Both the position numbers and the translations under genes were made by a program. This document shows positions 1 to 11,828 of a DNA stretch of 64,000 nt, one piece after another. The notes beneath the pieces were generated by a model that did not search any database, had not been told where the DNA came from, and worked only from the letters and a program-made list of their open reading frames with translations. The stretch comes from Lytechinus pictus (taxonomy: Eukaryota > Echinodermata > Echinoidea > Temnopleuroida > Toxopneustidae). The stretch is taken from contig NC_087249.1 of NCBI RefSeq assembly GCF_037042905.1, forward strand, positions 55,892,401-55,956,400, read 5' to 3'. Position 1 is the stretch's first letter, and each line of letters opens with the position of its first letter.

Positions 1-458
1 CCGGGTATAAAAAGAGACTGCACTTTTGTGCTATATGAAAGCATTACTATAGGGTTTTAGTTTTTAGTTTAAAAAAAACGGGTCTGGAGAAAAGACTACG
101 CTTGATTCTCAATTTCCTCTTTTTTATTCCACTTAAATATCATTATCGTATCTTAGTTCGGACTAGAAAAAAGACTTTGGACTTATGTTATAATTTTTGA
201 AACAACCGGGCCTGAAAAAAAAAGACTTTGGACTTATATTATAATTTTTGAAACAACCAGGTCTGGAAAAAGGAATTTGCACTTTTGTGCTATATGAACG
301 CATTACTATAGGATTTTAGTATAGAATGGATTTGCCAAATATCTCCTCAAATTTATTACATTTGTGGGTAAAGTCATTATTACATTTGTGGGCGTTATTA
401 CATTTGTGGGTAAAGTGTTATTACATTTGTGGACGTTATTACATTTGTGGGTGCAACA
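1..458 (+). repeat. Right end of a large foldback element (left part outside window)
   Basis: Bases 1-330 hold degenerate copies of a roughly 50-bp unit containing GTCTGGAAAAAAGAC and ACTTATATTATAATTTTTG. Bases 345-458 hold five copies of ATTACATTTGTGGG with alternating spacers, ending in GGGTGCAACA at 458. The same order and termini recur at 7391 and 54123, where complete copies are flanked by 5-bp duplications. The right flank here is GGGAC, but the matching left flank lies outside the window. No coding region is visible. Confidence 0.8.
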
Positions 459-463
459 GGGAC

Positions 464-1838
464 CCCCATTTTTTTCATATTTTGATAGAGTGTGAATTAG
501 AGATATAATTTCATGTCTCATTTGACCCTCAATAATATTATGACGTCATGAAAATGGCGTCGTAAGTCAAAAAATCAATTTTGCTTGTTATGACGTCATA
601 ATAATTATGCAAATCTGGCTCTAACTCCGTGAATATTGATCAATTTTCGCCCAATTTTTGATATGTTGCAGCTTAGGTCTTACTCTTTCTAAATAATGCC
701 TTAAATATTCATTTTAATGAATGTATCATCCTAAAAATTTGCAAAAAATAAAGGCATGTCATTTTTACTCATTTTGCGTGTAATCTCTATGGGACATGAC
801 TATTTCTCAAAACTAAATTCTACATTCTTCTATTTCGTGAGCCATATCTCAACTTTTTCTTGTCAGTTTTCCATGAGCTTTTAGTATGTTGTAGCTGAGA
901 TTCTAAGCTTTCGTAAATTTTAACTCCTTTTTTGTATCAGATGCCGGGATCATTGCCCGTTTTTTGCTTGCAAAATTGGATTTGTAATTCTCAAATTTGC
1001 TTACGTGTAATCTCTATTGGGAATATCGTGGCTGAATGGATAATGCACTTGACTAGCGTCTTTGGGGTCCCAGGTTCGAGTCCTGGGGTGAACAAAATGA
1101 TTTTTTTCCATTTTCTTTTCTTTTTACCACCTCGTACATGATCCTTTATGACAATTAAAAGGTATAAAAGTTAAAATTGAGCAAGATAAAACAGATTATA
1201 ATTACTTTTTTCATATCACATGTATTGTCATATATTAAAGAGATCTTTTTCACAGTGCTTTATCATCTCCCGTCTTTCACAAGTATTCTAACCATAATGA
1301 ACATTCAGTTGTTATCATGATGATCATATTGATCTGCATGAACATGGTGATAGTGATCATAATGGCGAGAATAAGGACAAACCAACTAATTCGTCCACAT
1401 GACGAATTAAAATCTAGTTATTATTCCTATCATTTAAATCGTTAACTTTATTCGGCATTTTTGTTTTGCTTTGTTTCATTTTGTCTCCTTTGTTTTATTT
1501 ATCACTTTATAGTTTATCAATTTTTAAAACCGACACTCCAAATAAATGGATGAATAGTTTTATAAAAACAGACAATGTTTTGTAAACAGTCCTGTATGTT
1601 AAAGTTATGTCTCTGAAATCCAGATGAAGAAAAAATTGTAGGTGAGGTAAATGATAATAAAAAATGGCCGGAAAGGGAAGAAAAATGAATTAATACAAGC
1701 GCCGAGTTAACCTAGAGCATAGAGGAAAGACGTAGACAAAAATCACGAAGGAAAAAAGAAGCGAAATTATTTAGGAATAAGATGTTAACATAATTAAAGA
1801 GAACCGAGAAGGAGAGAGATAGAGAGAGAGTGGGGGGT
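464..1838. other. Intergenic stretch with a ~228-bp imperfect repeat and tRNA-like core
   Basis: Two related stretches (about 590-790 and 820-1020) share the order TGTTGYAGCT, then a long AT-rich part, then CGTGTAATCTCTAT at 779 and 1006, giving a period near 228 bp. Two TGACGTCA palindromes lie near 540 and 590. From 1140 to 1838 I see only AT-rich sequence with no coding signal. Confidence 0.5.
1021..1101 (+). other. tRNA-like core (A and B boxes), tRNA pseudogene or SINE head
   Basis: TGGCTGAATGG at 1029-1039 resembles an RNA polymerase III A box, and GGTTCGAGTCC at 1073-1083 fits the B-box consensus. A good T arm is present (CCCAGG, loop, CCTGGG). The 5' strand does not pair with the 3' segment GTGAACA to form an acceptor stem, and the anticodon arm is poor. 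A functional tRNA is therefore unlikely; a SINE head or pseudogene fits better. Confidence 0.55.
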
Positions 1839-2822
1839 TGTTGCACCCACAAATGTAATAATCGCCCACAAATGTAATAACGCCCACAAATGTAATAACA
1901 CTTTACCCACAAATGTAATAACGCCCACAAATGTAATAACACTTTACCCACAAATGTAATAATTTTACCCACAAATGTAATAATGCACTTTACTCACAAA
2001 TGTAATAATTTTTGATCGCCCACAAATTTAATAATGACTTTACCCACAAATGTATTAAATTTGAAGGGATTTTTGGCGAATCCGTTCTAAACTAAAATCC
2101 TACAGTAATGCGTTCATATAGCACAAAAGTGCAAAGTATTTTTCCCAGACCCGGATAATTCAAAAATTATAATATAAGTCCAAAGTCTTTTTTCCAGACC
2201 CGATTGTTTTAAATTTATGATATAGGTCCAAAGTCTTTTTTCCAGACCCGGTTATTTTAAAATTTATAATATAAGTCAAAACTAAGATACGATAATGATA
2301 TTCCAGCTGAATAAAAATTATAATCGAGCTTAGTCTTTTCTCCAGACCGAGTTGATTAAAACTGGTGGAATAAATGTCTTTGTTGTTGTTTAAATACGGC
2401 GCATATTGTGAATATATGCGCTAAGTGTAAATTGAGAATCAAGCATAGTCTTTTCTCCAGACCCCATTACTTAAAACTAAAAACTAAATCCCTCTGGTAA
2501 TGCATTCATATAGCACAAAAATGCAGTCTCTTTTCCAGACCCGATTAATAAAAAAATTATAATATAAGTCCAAAGTCTTTTTTCCAGACCCGGTTATTTC
2601 AAAATATATTTCAATTATAATATAAGTCCAAACTAAGATACCATAATGATATTCCAGTGGAATAAAAATGAAAATCGAGCTTAGTCTTTTCTCCAAACCC
2701 TGTTATTCCAAAATTATAAATAACAATACAACAACAAAAAACAGTAGGCCTATAAAGACCCCATAAGCTTATTAATGCTGGATAACTTCTTCTTCTTCTT
2801 TCCTTGGTTGGCAACCAGTCAG

Positions 2823-4328
2823 CAGTGGCGTAACAAGTTGCCCCCCTGGCGGATTTCACCGGGAAAATAAAAGAAAAACGGGAAAAAGAAAAAAAGGAGG
2901 GAGAAAGAAAGGGAAAGGGGAAAAGGGAAAGGGAAAAGTGAAAAGAAAACGAAGAAAAAACTTTTTTTTAATGGAAAAGGAAGGAAAGCGGGAAAATGTA
3001 CGAAAGAAGAACATTTGAGAAAGAACGAATCATTCCGAAATAGGCATATGTAATGCAATAGCACGGTGGGAAATAAATAAAAAGATGAAAAAATGGCAAA
3101 CAATAGCAGGAAACGAAGGTAGAATGTAATTAGCCAAAAGCTAAATTTTGGAAAACAAACTGAAGGAAATTAAGGGACACAAGAAAAAAAAATTATAACA
3201 CGACCGGGCTGCCGATGATTGAAATTAAAGAGCGGGAAGAAAGATAGACTGCATGCAACATTGTGCTATATAAGCTTGCTAAATTTTATGCAAATAAGCT
3301 ACCGGGGCTTTGCCCCAGACCCCACGCAGTAGGGGCTCTTCATTATAACCTTCAAATGGCTCTATTATACGCCCCCGTTCAATCACTGGCATACAGGTGC
3401 GGAGGGGGGGGGGGGGTCTTGGTTCCACACCCCCAAGAGGAAATGAAAGAAATGATAGGAGACAATGTATAATGAAATGAATGGAACCAATGAAATGTGT
3501 TGTTTGCTGAATATAATCATTGATAATGGAAAAATCTATCGCATAATTAGAATTTAATTTCATTAGGCAATTTTTTTTCAGCTCGCGTTGCACGCTGGCG
3601 ACTTTATAAAATTTTTTCCTACATTGCTTTGTTTTGCCCCCTCAAAATATTTGGTTCATTACGCAACTGGGTTAAATAAATGTGTTGTGTAAAAGCTATA
3701 TTCTGTATATGCCCGCGATTTGATTAAAATAGCGGCAATCTGCGAGGTTCATGGCTTTGATATCAAGAAGTTCAGGGGGCTCCGCCCCTGACCCCAACCG
3801 GACAGAACTGCATATGAAGGGGTTGGGCCATGGCCCCAAAAAGTTCTACAGATAAGAACAAACAAACAAAAAAGGTGGAAAGAAAAGCAAAAGAAAAGTG
3901 TAGGATGTAATTTTATTTACTTAATATAATGTCAAAAAAATAGCTCAAAGTTAGATTCTCATGAAAAGATGATTTTTTTTTTTACTCTTCACGCTACAGC
4001 CGCAAAGAATCCTGTTCACAGTGGCGTACAGACCACAAAAGAAGGAATCTAAAGAGAGAAGAGTGAAATATATTATTCTCTGGATATCATGTCAAAATCT
4101 ATCACAAAATTTGATTTTTGAAATAAAAAGGTCAAAATTTTTGCTCGCTCGCTTCGCTCGCTCGCAACTTTTTTAAAAGATAAATTCTGCCCGATACGCA
4201 ATATCTGGCATTCTCAAAATAGTCGCCTCATTACACACCATTACGCCTGTTCATACCATTCTATGACCGGGAAATTTTTGGCTCTTGCCCCCCCCCCCCC
4301 CTGGCCACCGACCCCTGTTACGCCGCTG
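2823..4328. mobile_element. Non-autonomous hAT-type element, TSD CCAGTCAG
   Basis: The element begins CAGTGGCGTAACAAG at 2823 and ends CCTGTTACGCCGCTG at 4328, so the termini are inverted repeats with a few mismatches. It is flanked by a perfect 8-bp duplication CCAGTCAG (2815-2822, 4329-4336), which is the hAT-superfamily signature. It has C- and G-tracts next to the ends and a GCTCGCTCGCTTCGCTCGCTCG palindrome-like run near 4143. I see no transposase-like ORF. It is inserted inside the left arm of the 1839-7391 element and is therefore younger. Confidence 0.9.
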
Positions 4329-6990
4329 CCAGTCAGGATTGACTATTTTTGCCACAGCTTTTGTTCATTTTCACAGCTTATTTTTTTCCTTCTCTTTGGA
4401 CATACAGCGTAGTCTGTCAGCCAGACCTAGTTTTTTTTTTTTTAATAACGCTAATAGTTATAATAAAAAAAAAAAAAATCTAAGACCAAACAATCCTTCA
4501 ACCAAAGAACCTGTTTTAAAAAGAGGTTTAGAGCGTTGTCTTTATTCCAGACCTAATCATTAAACATAATTACGAAACAAAATCTTCTAACGTAAAACCC
4601 TATCATATTCTTATAATGACAATCCTCCAGCAAACTGTTAATGTTAAAATTGCCTTTGTTGGTTGTAGATCATATTTGTTTAGAATGATTTTCCTATTTT
4701 TTATTTTCTTTTCTTTATGATTCATACCTAAATCAATTACCGATAAATTATGTTTGTTACGTAATGAAAATTGTATTGTATACGAAAGTTATATATATAA
4801 ATGCAGAAGAAAAAATAAATCAAATCATATAATATTATTATTGTGGAATAACACGAGTTTTAAAACGTACTCTTTCCTCCGGACCTGGTTATTAAAAAAA
4901 AAAAAATTAAAAAAAAAACTTAAAATCTAAGACCAATCTTCAAAAGTTACACCCACTAAAAAAATGCGTCTTTACCCCACGCCCATTTTTTAAAAAATAA
5001 TACTAAGACCCCTACAAAACATCGTAATAATGCATGGGTAAAGCAAACATCCTTTCTCCAGATATTCTACAAATATTGTAAAACGAATACCTAATAATCT
5101 AATTACTGTGGAATAAAATGAATATCGATTGTAGACTTTCATCCAGACACACTTATTTCAAGAATAAAAAAGCAATAAAACCCAACCCCCAGCAACGAAT
5201 CTAGGAACCAAAGTACATGTTTAGAGCGTTGTCTTGATTCCAGACCCAGTCTTTATGATAATTAAAAAAATCTTAAAAACATAAGACTTTGTCATATTCT
5301 TATTCCTGTGTAATAACACGAGTATTGTGCTTAGTCTTTCGTCTAGACCCGGGTTATCTAAAAGATGAACAATTTATTGAAAAAAATCTAAGCTAAGACC
5401 AATCTTCAAAATTAAACCCAGTTAAAATGCTTGGGTTTAGAGTGTTGTCTTTACCCCACACCCAGTTCTCTTAAAAGTACAATTTAAGTGAAACAGTAAT
5501 CTTAAAACTTAGACCCCAGCATCTTCCAAACTATAAAAACCATGTGATAACGCATACCACAAAAACAACAAGTTAATCATAGGTGTAAATATTCATATCT
5601 GAACGATATGCGCCTTAAAACCCAAGATAACAACAACAACAACGTTATTCTACATCAATGATATTGCGGGGTTTTGTTAATATTGTTTGTTTGTTTTTAT
5701 TGTTTTTTATAATTTCCGATTTTGAAATAACTGGGTCTGGAGCGAAGACTACACCATATTTCCATGCCATTCAATGTTGATAAGATTGCAGGGTCTTTGT
5801 TTGTTTTTCTATTATTATTTATTTATTATTATTATTATTCATTTGTTATTTGAAAGATCTGGGCCTGGATGAAAGACTACGCTATATTTCTATGCTATTT
5901 AACATTAATAAGATAGTAGGAGTCTTTGTTACTTGTTGACTCTTTAAAAATGATTTGTATTTGAAAAAAAAAGTGGCTCTGGAGGGAAGACTACGCTATA
6001 TTTCTATGTTATTCAACGTCAATAAGATTGTGGGGCCTTTGTTTTATTATCATTATATATCTTTTTTTATGATTTGTTATTTCAAAATAACTGGGTCTTG
6101 AAGAAAGAATATGCTATATTTCTAAGTTATTCAACATCAATGAGATTGTAGGGTCTTTGTTAATATTGTTCTTTATGATTTGCTATTTTGAAATAACCGG
6201 GGCTGGAACAAAGACTACACCATATTTCGATGCTATTCAATGTTGAAAAGATTGCGGGGTCTGTTTTGGTTGTTGTTGTTGCTTTGTTTCTGAATGATTT
6301 TTTTATAACTGGGTCTGGAGGAAAGACTATGCTATATCTACATTTTGTTCATCATTAATAAGATCGTGGGGTCTTTTTTTTTTTAATTATTATTCATTAT
6401 TTTTTATTTGCTATTTGAAATATTTGGGTCTTGAGGAGAGACTACGCTAAACTTCTATGTTATTCAACATTAAGAAGAATTAATTTTGGGATCTTTATTT
6501 GGAAGATTGTTTAAATGTTTTATATAACCGGGTCTGGAGAAAAAAGATTGTGACTTTGTGCTTTATGAACGCATTGCTATAGGGTTTTAGTTTAGAACAG
6601 ATTCGCCAAAAATCCCTTCAAATTTATAGCATTTGTGGGTAAAGTCACTATTACATTTGTTGGTAAAGGGTTTTAATTCTTCGTAACCGGGTCTGGAGAA
6701 AAGACTACGCTTGATTCTCAATTTACTCTTAGCGCATATATTCACAATACGCGCCGTATAAGTTAAAACAACAAAGACATTTATTCCACCAGTTTTAATT
6801 AACTGGGTCTGGAGAAAAGACTAAGCTCGATTCTCATTTTTATTCCACTGGAATATCATTATCGTATCTTAGGTTGGACTTATATTATATTTTTTTAAAC
6901 AACCGGGTCTGGAAAAAAGACTTCGGACTTATATTATAATTTTATAATTAACCGGGTCTGGAAAAAGACTTTGCACTTTTGTGCTATATC

Positions 6991-7155
6991 TAAATTTTTT
7001 CCAATAAACATTTATTTTCCTCCATTTTACAAAATTTCTTCATTTTTATTAAAAAGAATTCATATGAAATCAATTTCCATAAAGAATATAAATATATACA
7101 ACTTATGTGTACGGAGGAAGGCGTAGGTCCCTAGAAGTATATGCTTGTGGCGGGA
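6991..7155. other. ~165-bp foreign insertion in the foldback right arm
   Basis: Other copies read straight from GTGCTATATGAACG into CATTACTATAGG. Here the block between GTGCTATAT and CGCATTACTATAGG is AT-rich unrelated sequence containing GGAGGAAGGCGTAGGTCCC. No terminal repeats or clear target duplication were recognised, so its type is unknown. Confidence 0.5.
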
Positions 7156-7396
7156 TACGCATTACTATAGGACTTTAGTTTAGAACGGATTCGCAAAAAT
7201 ATCTCTTCAAATGTATTGCATTTGTGGGTAAAGTCATTATTACATTTGTGGGCGATCAAAAATGATTACATTTGTGGGTAAAGTGTATTATTACATTTGG
7301 GGGTGAAATTATTACATTTGTGGGTAAAGTGTTATTACATTTGTGGGCGTTATTACATTTGTGGGCGATTATTACATTTGTGGGTGTAACAGGGGT

Positions 7397-8390
7397 TCAA
7401 GAGGAATGTTAGGAGAAATTGAAAGTAAAAAGAGCTGTGAGAAAAGTACAGAGGAAAAGAACTGGGAAGAATATCCAATTTATTTGAATGTGCTCTGTGT
7501 CTATCAGTGTGTGGGATGAGTATGTGCGTTTCTATGCAAAATATGGTTAGGATATTTCCATAAAAAATATCTTGAAATTTGCAACAGCCCACTTTCGATG
7601 CGGCGCCACTGTATTTGGGTTCATCAGTCTAAATGTTGTAACATTTTTTGGTTTCACCTCGGTTGTGTAGATTTCTTCAGAGAGGGGATGGGTTGTCCGA
7701 ATTCGTAGTATTATGAAAATCATTTTTGCAAACTATTCCCAGTCTAATAATACTCCGGCAGAAATGTTATCAAAAAATGATATGAAAAAGGGAATCTATT
7801 AATGCATAGTTGAATGAATGAATGAATGAATAAATAAAAAAATGAACAATTATATTTTTTATTACACCCTCGTATAGCAAAAAAAAAATAAAAAAACGCC
7901 ACCCCCCTAAAAAAAAAGGGGGGGGGGGGAACGTGAGCGAGAAAATACAAAGGTATAGGAGAACGTAAGACTTGCGAGAGCAGACAAGGAATAGTTCAAG
8001 TTCCCTCCATGCTTGATCCCCCTCCCCCCCCCCCGGGAACGCGTTTTGCGCGCTCAGTAAGTGTTTCACACGCTTCGCGTGCTGACTACCGCCCCCTTGA
8101 ATTAAATCCTAGCGTCGCCACTAATTTAGGACGGAATTACTGGGAAATATTCGGCTCTGCCCCCCCCCCTCTGATAACGAGCACCTGTTACGCCGCTGCA
8201 ACGAGGCGCCTTAAACCACTCGACCTCGGCAACCGATGAATGGGAAAAAATCGGTCTCGCTGGCATTCGGCCTCGCGGGCCTTCGGTCTCGCGGACCCTC
8301 GGTCTCGCGGGCTGTCCAACTCAGTTTCATTTTTTTTTGGTGATTATACTTCAAACTTATGTAAATCTTATTTCTGCTTTCAAATCTTTC
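7397..8390. other. Repeat-rich stretch: hAT-like end, tRNA-like fragment, CGGTCTCGCGG repeats
   Basis: No gene is visible. A CCTGTTACGCCGCTG terminus at about 8185-8199 matches the right end of the 2823-4328 hAT element, but no partner left end was found. It directly abuts a minus-strand tRNA-like 5' half (about 8200-8238, GTCGAGTGGTTTAAGGCGCC on the minus strand). About four copies of a 17-20-bp unit with the core CGGTCTCGCGG follow at 8250-8315. Poly-G and poly-C tracts at 7915 and 8020 are typical of non-autonomous element ends. Confidence 0.5.
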
Positions 8391-9600
8391 AGTTGATAGT
8401 TTCCATGTAACACTTGTTTCTTTTTATCATTACATTCTTTGACATAATTCTTTTATATACAGAATATTGGGCATAATTAAGGATGAAATTGACGAGTTTT
8501 GTTTTTCGGTTGCCTATATCACATCCTATAATAATCGGGGTTTTTTTTGTAATGTCAATATCAAAGTAAGAAATATTCCGAATATGACACGAAACTATTT
8601 TCCAAAATATCCTGACTTTTTTGCATGTCAATAAATAATGACATATAGTTTCCTTGCAATTGCAAGTATGACATAAATCATCATTCGAAATTCCCCATTT
8701 GCATATTGTCTTTACTAGGCAATATTCTGTGAATAGGTTTGAAATTATATTGTTTTATTTTATTGTCATTAATTTGCTGAAATATGAATTTAAATACTTC
8801 ACTCCAATGAAATTAGTTTGATAAGTCTAAACGATCTTGCCAAAAATGTAAACAAACGGGTTCTTCTTTATATTTATCCCCGAACAAACTTTAATAGTGT
8901 TTAGCTGACATTTTCTCGACATTTATTGAGTCACCTGTTGCTAACTCAATCACATTTGGTTCTTATGTTTGTAGCCGTTGCGGGGTTCTTGTATTACGTA
9001 ATTTCTCTAACCAGAAGTGTGGGAATGCCTTTTTGAGTTTTGCCAATTCAAAAGAAGTAAGCAGTTGTCTGCGGTTAAAATAGTTAATAATACATGAAAA
9101 ATCTTTCCGATTCCTATCTTCTATAATCTGTCTCACTGTATAAATCCTCTCTTTGATCCAGTTTTGAAAAAAACGTTTCTTTCTCATGTTTTATATTGCT
9201 ATTATACCAGATAATTTCTTGGTTTATATCGCAAACATTAAACATGTGTATAAACTTTATTTCAGACCACGATCTAAAAAGGTCAATGTAAAATTTAGGT
9301 TTCTTTTGCATATTCTTATCATATCGTTTTTTGGCAGTTAAATCTTAAACACATAGGAATGCCAGAAATTTTACTGATCCAATAATTGAATAAAATTATC
9401 CATGGTGTTTTTTTCACCTGAGATTTTTTTTTTAATCCATGATAAACGAAGAGAAGAGGCCATTCTAAGGCCTCCTTCTATTTCAGAATTACAGCATACG
9501 TTTTGTTTGACCTTTTCAGCTTTGGAATTCCATTAAAAAAAGAGTATATTAATCTATCTACCAATTTAATTATTTTCAAGGGTACTGGGACTGCTGTGGC
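8389..9600 (-). pseudogene. 3' part of L1/Tx1-like LINE ORF2 (C-terminal region, broken)
   Basis: This is the decayed downstream part of the same minus-strand LINE whose RT core lies at 9613-10440. Short reading frames in different phases (9187-8963, 9311-9114, 8631-8389) encode segments such as WIKERIYTVRQIIED, LLTSFELAKLKKAFP and LTCKKVRIFWKIV. These resemble the region after the thumb of L1/Tx1 LINEs and its terminal Cys/His segment, where 'C..VRIFW' is typical. Frameshifts separate every piece, so no protein can be made. The 3' end is not sharply defined and no tail was recognised. Confidence 0.65.
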
Positions 9601-9612
9601 TGTATATACTTA

Positions 9613-10440
9613 TTATGAAGTGACTAAATGCTTTATGACAGTCAACTTCCCATACAAAGTTAGTTTTCGCATTTTCCATAAATCTAAAGTACTTTTAATT
9701 TTCTTCACTTTACCTTCCCAATTTAACTTTTCAAATTCTCTACGAAATTTTCCAACATAAACCCCAAGACATTTTATAGCATTTTCTGTAAATTCTAATT
9801 CCCCAGTGTTTTGGACATTGATATTTAATCTCATGAACTTAAATTTTGACCAATTAATTTTGGGACCGGCATTTTTACCAAAGTTTTCTACTTCTCTCAT
9901 TATTTCTTTAACAGAGTTGACAGAATCGGCAAAAAATGTAGTATCATGTGCAAACTGAAATGTACGAATATCTATGAAATCTGAACAATCTGATTCAGGG
10001 TTAGGTACTTGAATACCTCTATTTTTTTTATTTTTTTTAACTTTTGCTGCTAAAACTTCTGCCAAAATAATAAACAAAAGGACAGACAATGGACATCCTT
10101 GGGTTACACCCCTATTAATCGAAAACTTTTTAGATACCCAACCATAATTCATTATTTTACCATTGGCGTTATTATACAAAGTCGTAATCAATTTAATGAA
10201 CGAATTTTTAAAACCAAGTTCTTTTAGTAAAGTGAATAAGAAATTATCATTGACGGTGTCAAAGGCTTTCTTAAAGTCTAATGACATGATGATACCAGGT
10301 GTCTCAGTACTTTGACAAAAGTCAGTTATGTCCTGTACAAGTCTAATGCATTCTGGTGCACAACGATTTTTCATAAAACCAAACTGATCTTTAGATACAA
10401 GGCAATGAATAATTTCCTTTAATCTAACAGTAAAAAACAC
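9613..10440 (-). pseudogene. L1/Tx1-like LINE reverse transcriptase core with dead active site
   Basis: An open frame of 275 codons covers the fingers and palm of a non-LTR reverse transcriptase. Motif A is IMSLDFKKAFDTV (Asp55). The B-like motif is GVTQGCPLS (residues 111-119). Motif C reads FAHDTTFF (163-170) instead of the usual xADD, so one of the two metal-binding aspartates is replaced by His165. The GFMKNR and CIRLVQDI segments before motif A fit L1/Tx1-like LINEs. The frame continues the RT segment at 11250-11433 once the inserted element at about 10465-11262 is removed. Known function of the family is target-primed reverse transcription; this copy should be inactive. Confidence 0.85.
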
Positions 10441-10464
10441 GAGCTGCTAATTTGTAGTATATGA

Positions 10465-11262
10465 AGAGCTCACTTGCAAAAGGGGTTAGGTCCATTTTTC
10501 ATCAAATTTGATTTGTTTTTGTCTCAATGTATAGATTTTTAGTAGCTCTATAAGATGATACCAAAGAAAAGTTGAAATTCCCATTAAAAGTGATCTAAAA
10601 TGGCAAAGAAAAATCACTTTTTTCAAAAGGGGTTAGGTCCACACATATTTTCTTTTTGGAAAAGAATATTTACAAAAATATAAAGACAGGTGGATTTTTT
10701 TTATACCAAATTTTATGTTTTCATGGTAGGGTATCACAAAAATTTAGTTTCGCATAAGAATATTGCAATATGGGAGAATAAAAAAGGATTTTCTTGGAGT
10801 GGACCTAACCCCTTTTGCAAACAAACTATTCTGAAGAGCTCATTTGTCAAAAGGGGTTAGGTCCATTGTTCATTAATTTTTATTGTTTTCTGTCTCAAAA
10901 CCTCTAAATTATTAGTCGTTCTGATAAAAACAACAACAATTTGAAATTCACATGAAAACGTAAATAAAAGTGGTGAAGAAAAATCACCTTTTTAATCAAA
11001 GTAGATTGGATTCATTTCAGTTTAGTTGCAAAAGGGGTTAGGTCGACAATGATAATTTTTTAAAGAATATATAGAAAAAAATTGAAGACGGGTAGATTTC
11101 TTTTATACCCAATTTTATGTTCATATAATAGGGTTGTAAATTATGACAATTTAGTTTCTCGTAAGAGTATTGCAGTAAGTGAGAATAAAAAAACATGGAT
11201 TTTCTCGGAATGATAAAAAGTGGACCTAACTCCTTTTGCAACTTAACTCTTCATATATTGAG
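10465..11262. mobile_element. Dimer of a GGGGTTAGGTCC-ended inverted-repeat element
   Basis: The block starts TATATGAAGAG followed by TTGCAAAAGGGGTTAGGTCC and ends with the reverse complement ending CTCTTCATATA. In the middle (about 10798-10865) a right end GGACCTAACCCCTTTTGCAA is followed at once by a new left end GAAGAGCTCATTTGTCAAAAGGGG. Two similar 370-400-bp units therefore sit in tandem. It splits the LINE coding sequence between NWRPISLLN (minus strand, right side) and LAARVFFTVRLKE (left side). A TA target duplication is possible but not resolved. Confidence 0.75.
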
Positions 11263-11825
11263 GAGTGATATGGGCCGCCAATTATCGAGAAGATTTTTGT
11301 TGCCCTTTTTATACCAAACAGTAAGGATGGCTTGACTTTGAGTTGAGGACAATTGTGTTTTGTCATATCCCTGATTCAGGCTGGCAACTACCATCTGTTT
11401 TAAGTCCTCCCCAAAAACATTTATTAAATTCAATTCAGGCCGTCACTGCCAGGAGACTTATGAAGATTCATTAGACTTTACTGCGAGCCAGCATTTATTT
11501 TCTGTAAGCTTTCCCTCACATATATTTGCTTCTTCATCATTCAAAACATTGAACTTTAAGTTACCTATATATAGTCTTTTAAATCAGATCTTACATTATC
11601 TTTTTGATTCAGTTTAGTATAGAATTCATGTATATTTGACAAATTTTTTTCATCTTCCTTAATAATCTTTCCATTAATATCAATACAGTCTATTTCTTTC
11701 TTTTTGCCTTTTGCTTTTTCAAGCTGGAAGAAATATTTAGACGATTTCTCTCCAAACTCAAGCCACCTTGCTCTTGAGCGAACATACGCACCTTTGCATT
11801 GATGCTTATACCATTTATTCTTCAC
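11250..11825 (-). pseudogene. L1/Tx1-like LINE ORF2, segment between endonuclease and RT
   Basis: Two open stretches (11825-11565 and 11433-11251) encode WLEFGEKSSKYFFQLEKAKGKKK and then NVFGEDLKQMVV, ending NWRPISLLN. 'GEKSSKYFFQLEK' is the conserved linker of L1/Tx1-type LINEs and 'NWRPISLLN' opens the RT domain. The pieces are separated by a frameshifted zone at 11434-11564. The upstream end at 11826 is the insertion point of the plus-strand CR1-like LINE, beyond which the same LINE resumes at about 14226. Confidence 0.75.
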
Positions 11826-11828
11826 TCC

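Larger units (their letters stand above)
1839..7391. mobile_element. Large foldback (inverted-repeat) element, complete copy, TSD GGGGT
   Basis: The left end starts TGTTGCACCC at 1839 and the right end finishes GGGTGTAACA at 7391. Both are flanked by GGGGT (1834-1838 and 7392-7396), a 5-bp target duplication. Each end carries 8-10 copies of ACCCACAAATGTAATAA in inverted orientation. Inside these are arrays of GTCTGGAAAAAAGAC-type units, minus-oriented on the left (to about 5560) and plus-oriented on the right (5700-6980), so the whole element folds on itself around 5.6 kb. The central units at 5.73-6.5 kb have a longer period (about 105-130 bp). No transposase or other ORF is visible, so mobility would depend on enzymes in trans. 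A hAT element (2823-4328) and a short foreign block (6991-7155) interrupt it. Confidence 0.85.

Noticed and set aside
1021..1101. Functional tRNA gene
   Set aside because: The T arm and pol III boxes are good, but the acceptor stem cannot form and the anticodon arm is poor.
2819..3103. 94-codon minus-strand ORF rich in Phe/Pro/Ser
   Set aside because: It is a by-product of a purine-rich tract within the hAT element and has no domain-like composition.
1839..7391. LTR retrotransposon (TG...CA ends, 5-bp TSD)
   Set aside because: The ends are inverted and not direct repeats, and no gag/pol-like coding region or primer-binding site is visible.
10465..11262. Interstitial telomere repeat (GGGGTTAGG)
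   Set aside because: The motif occurs once per element end and not in tandem, so it is part of an inverted terminal repeat.
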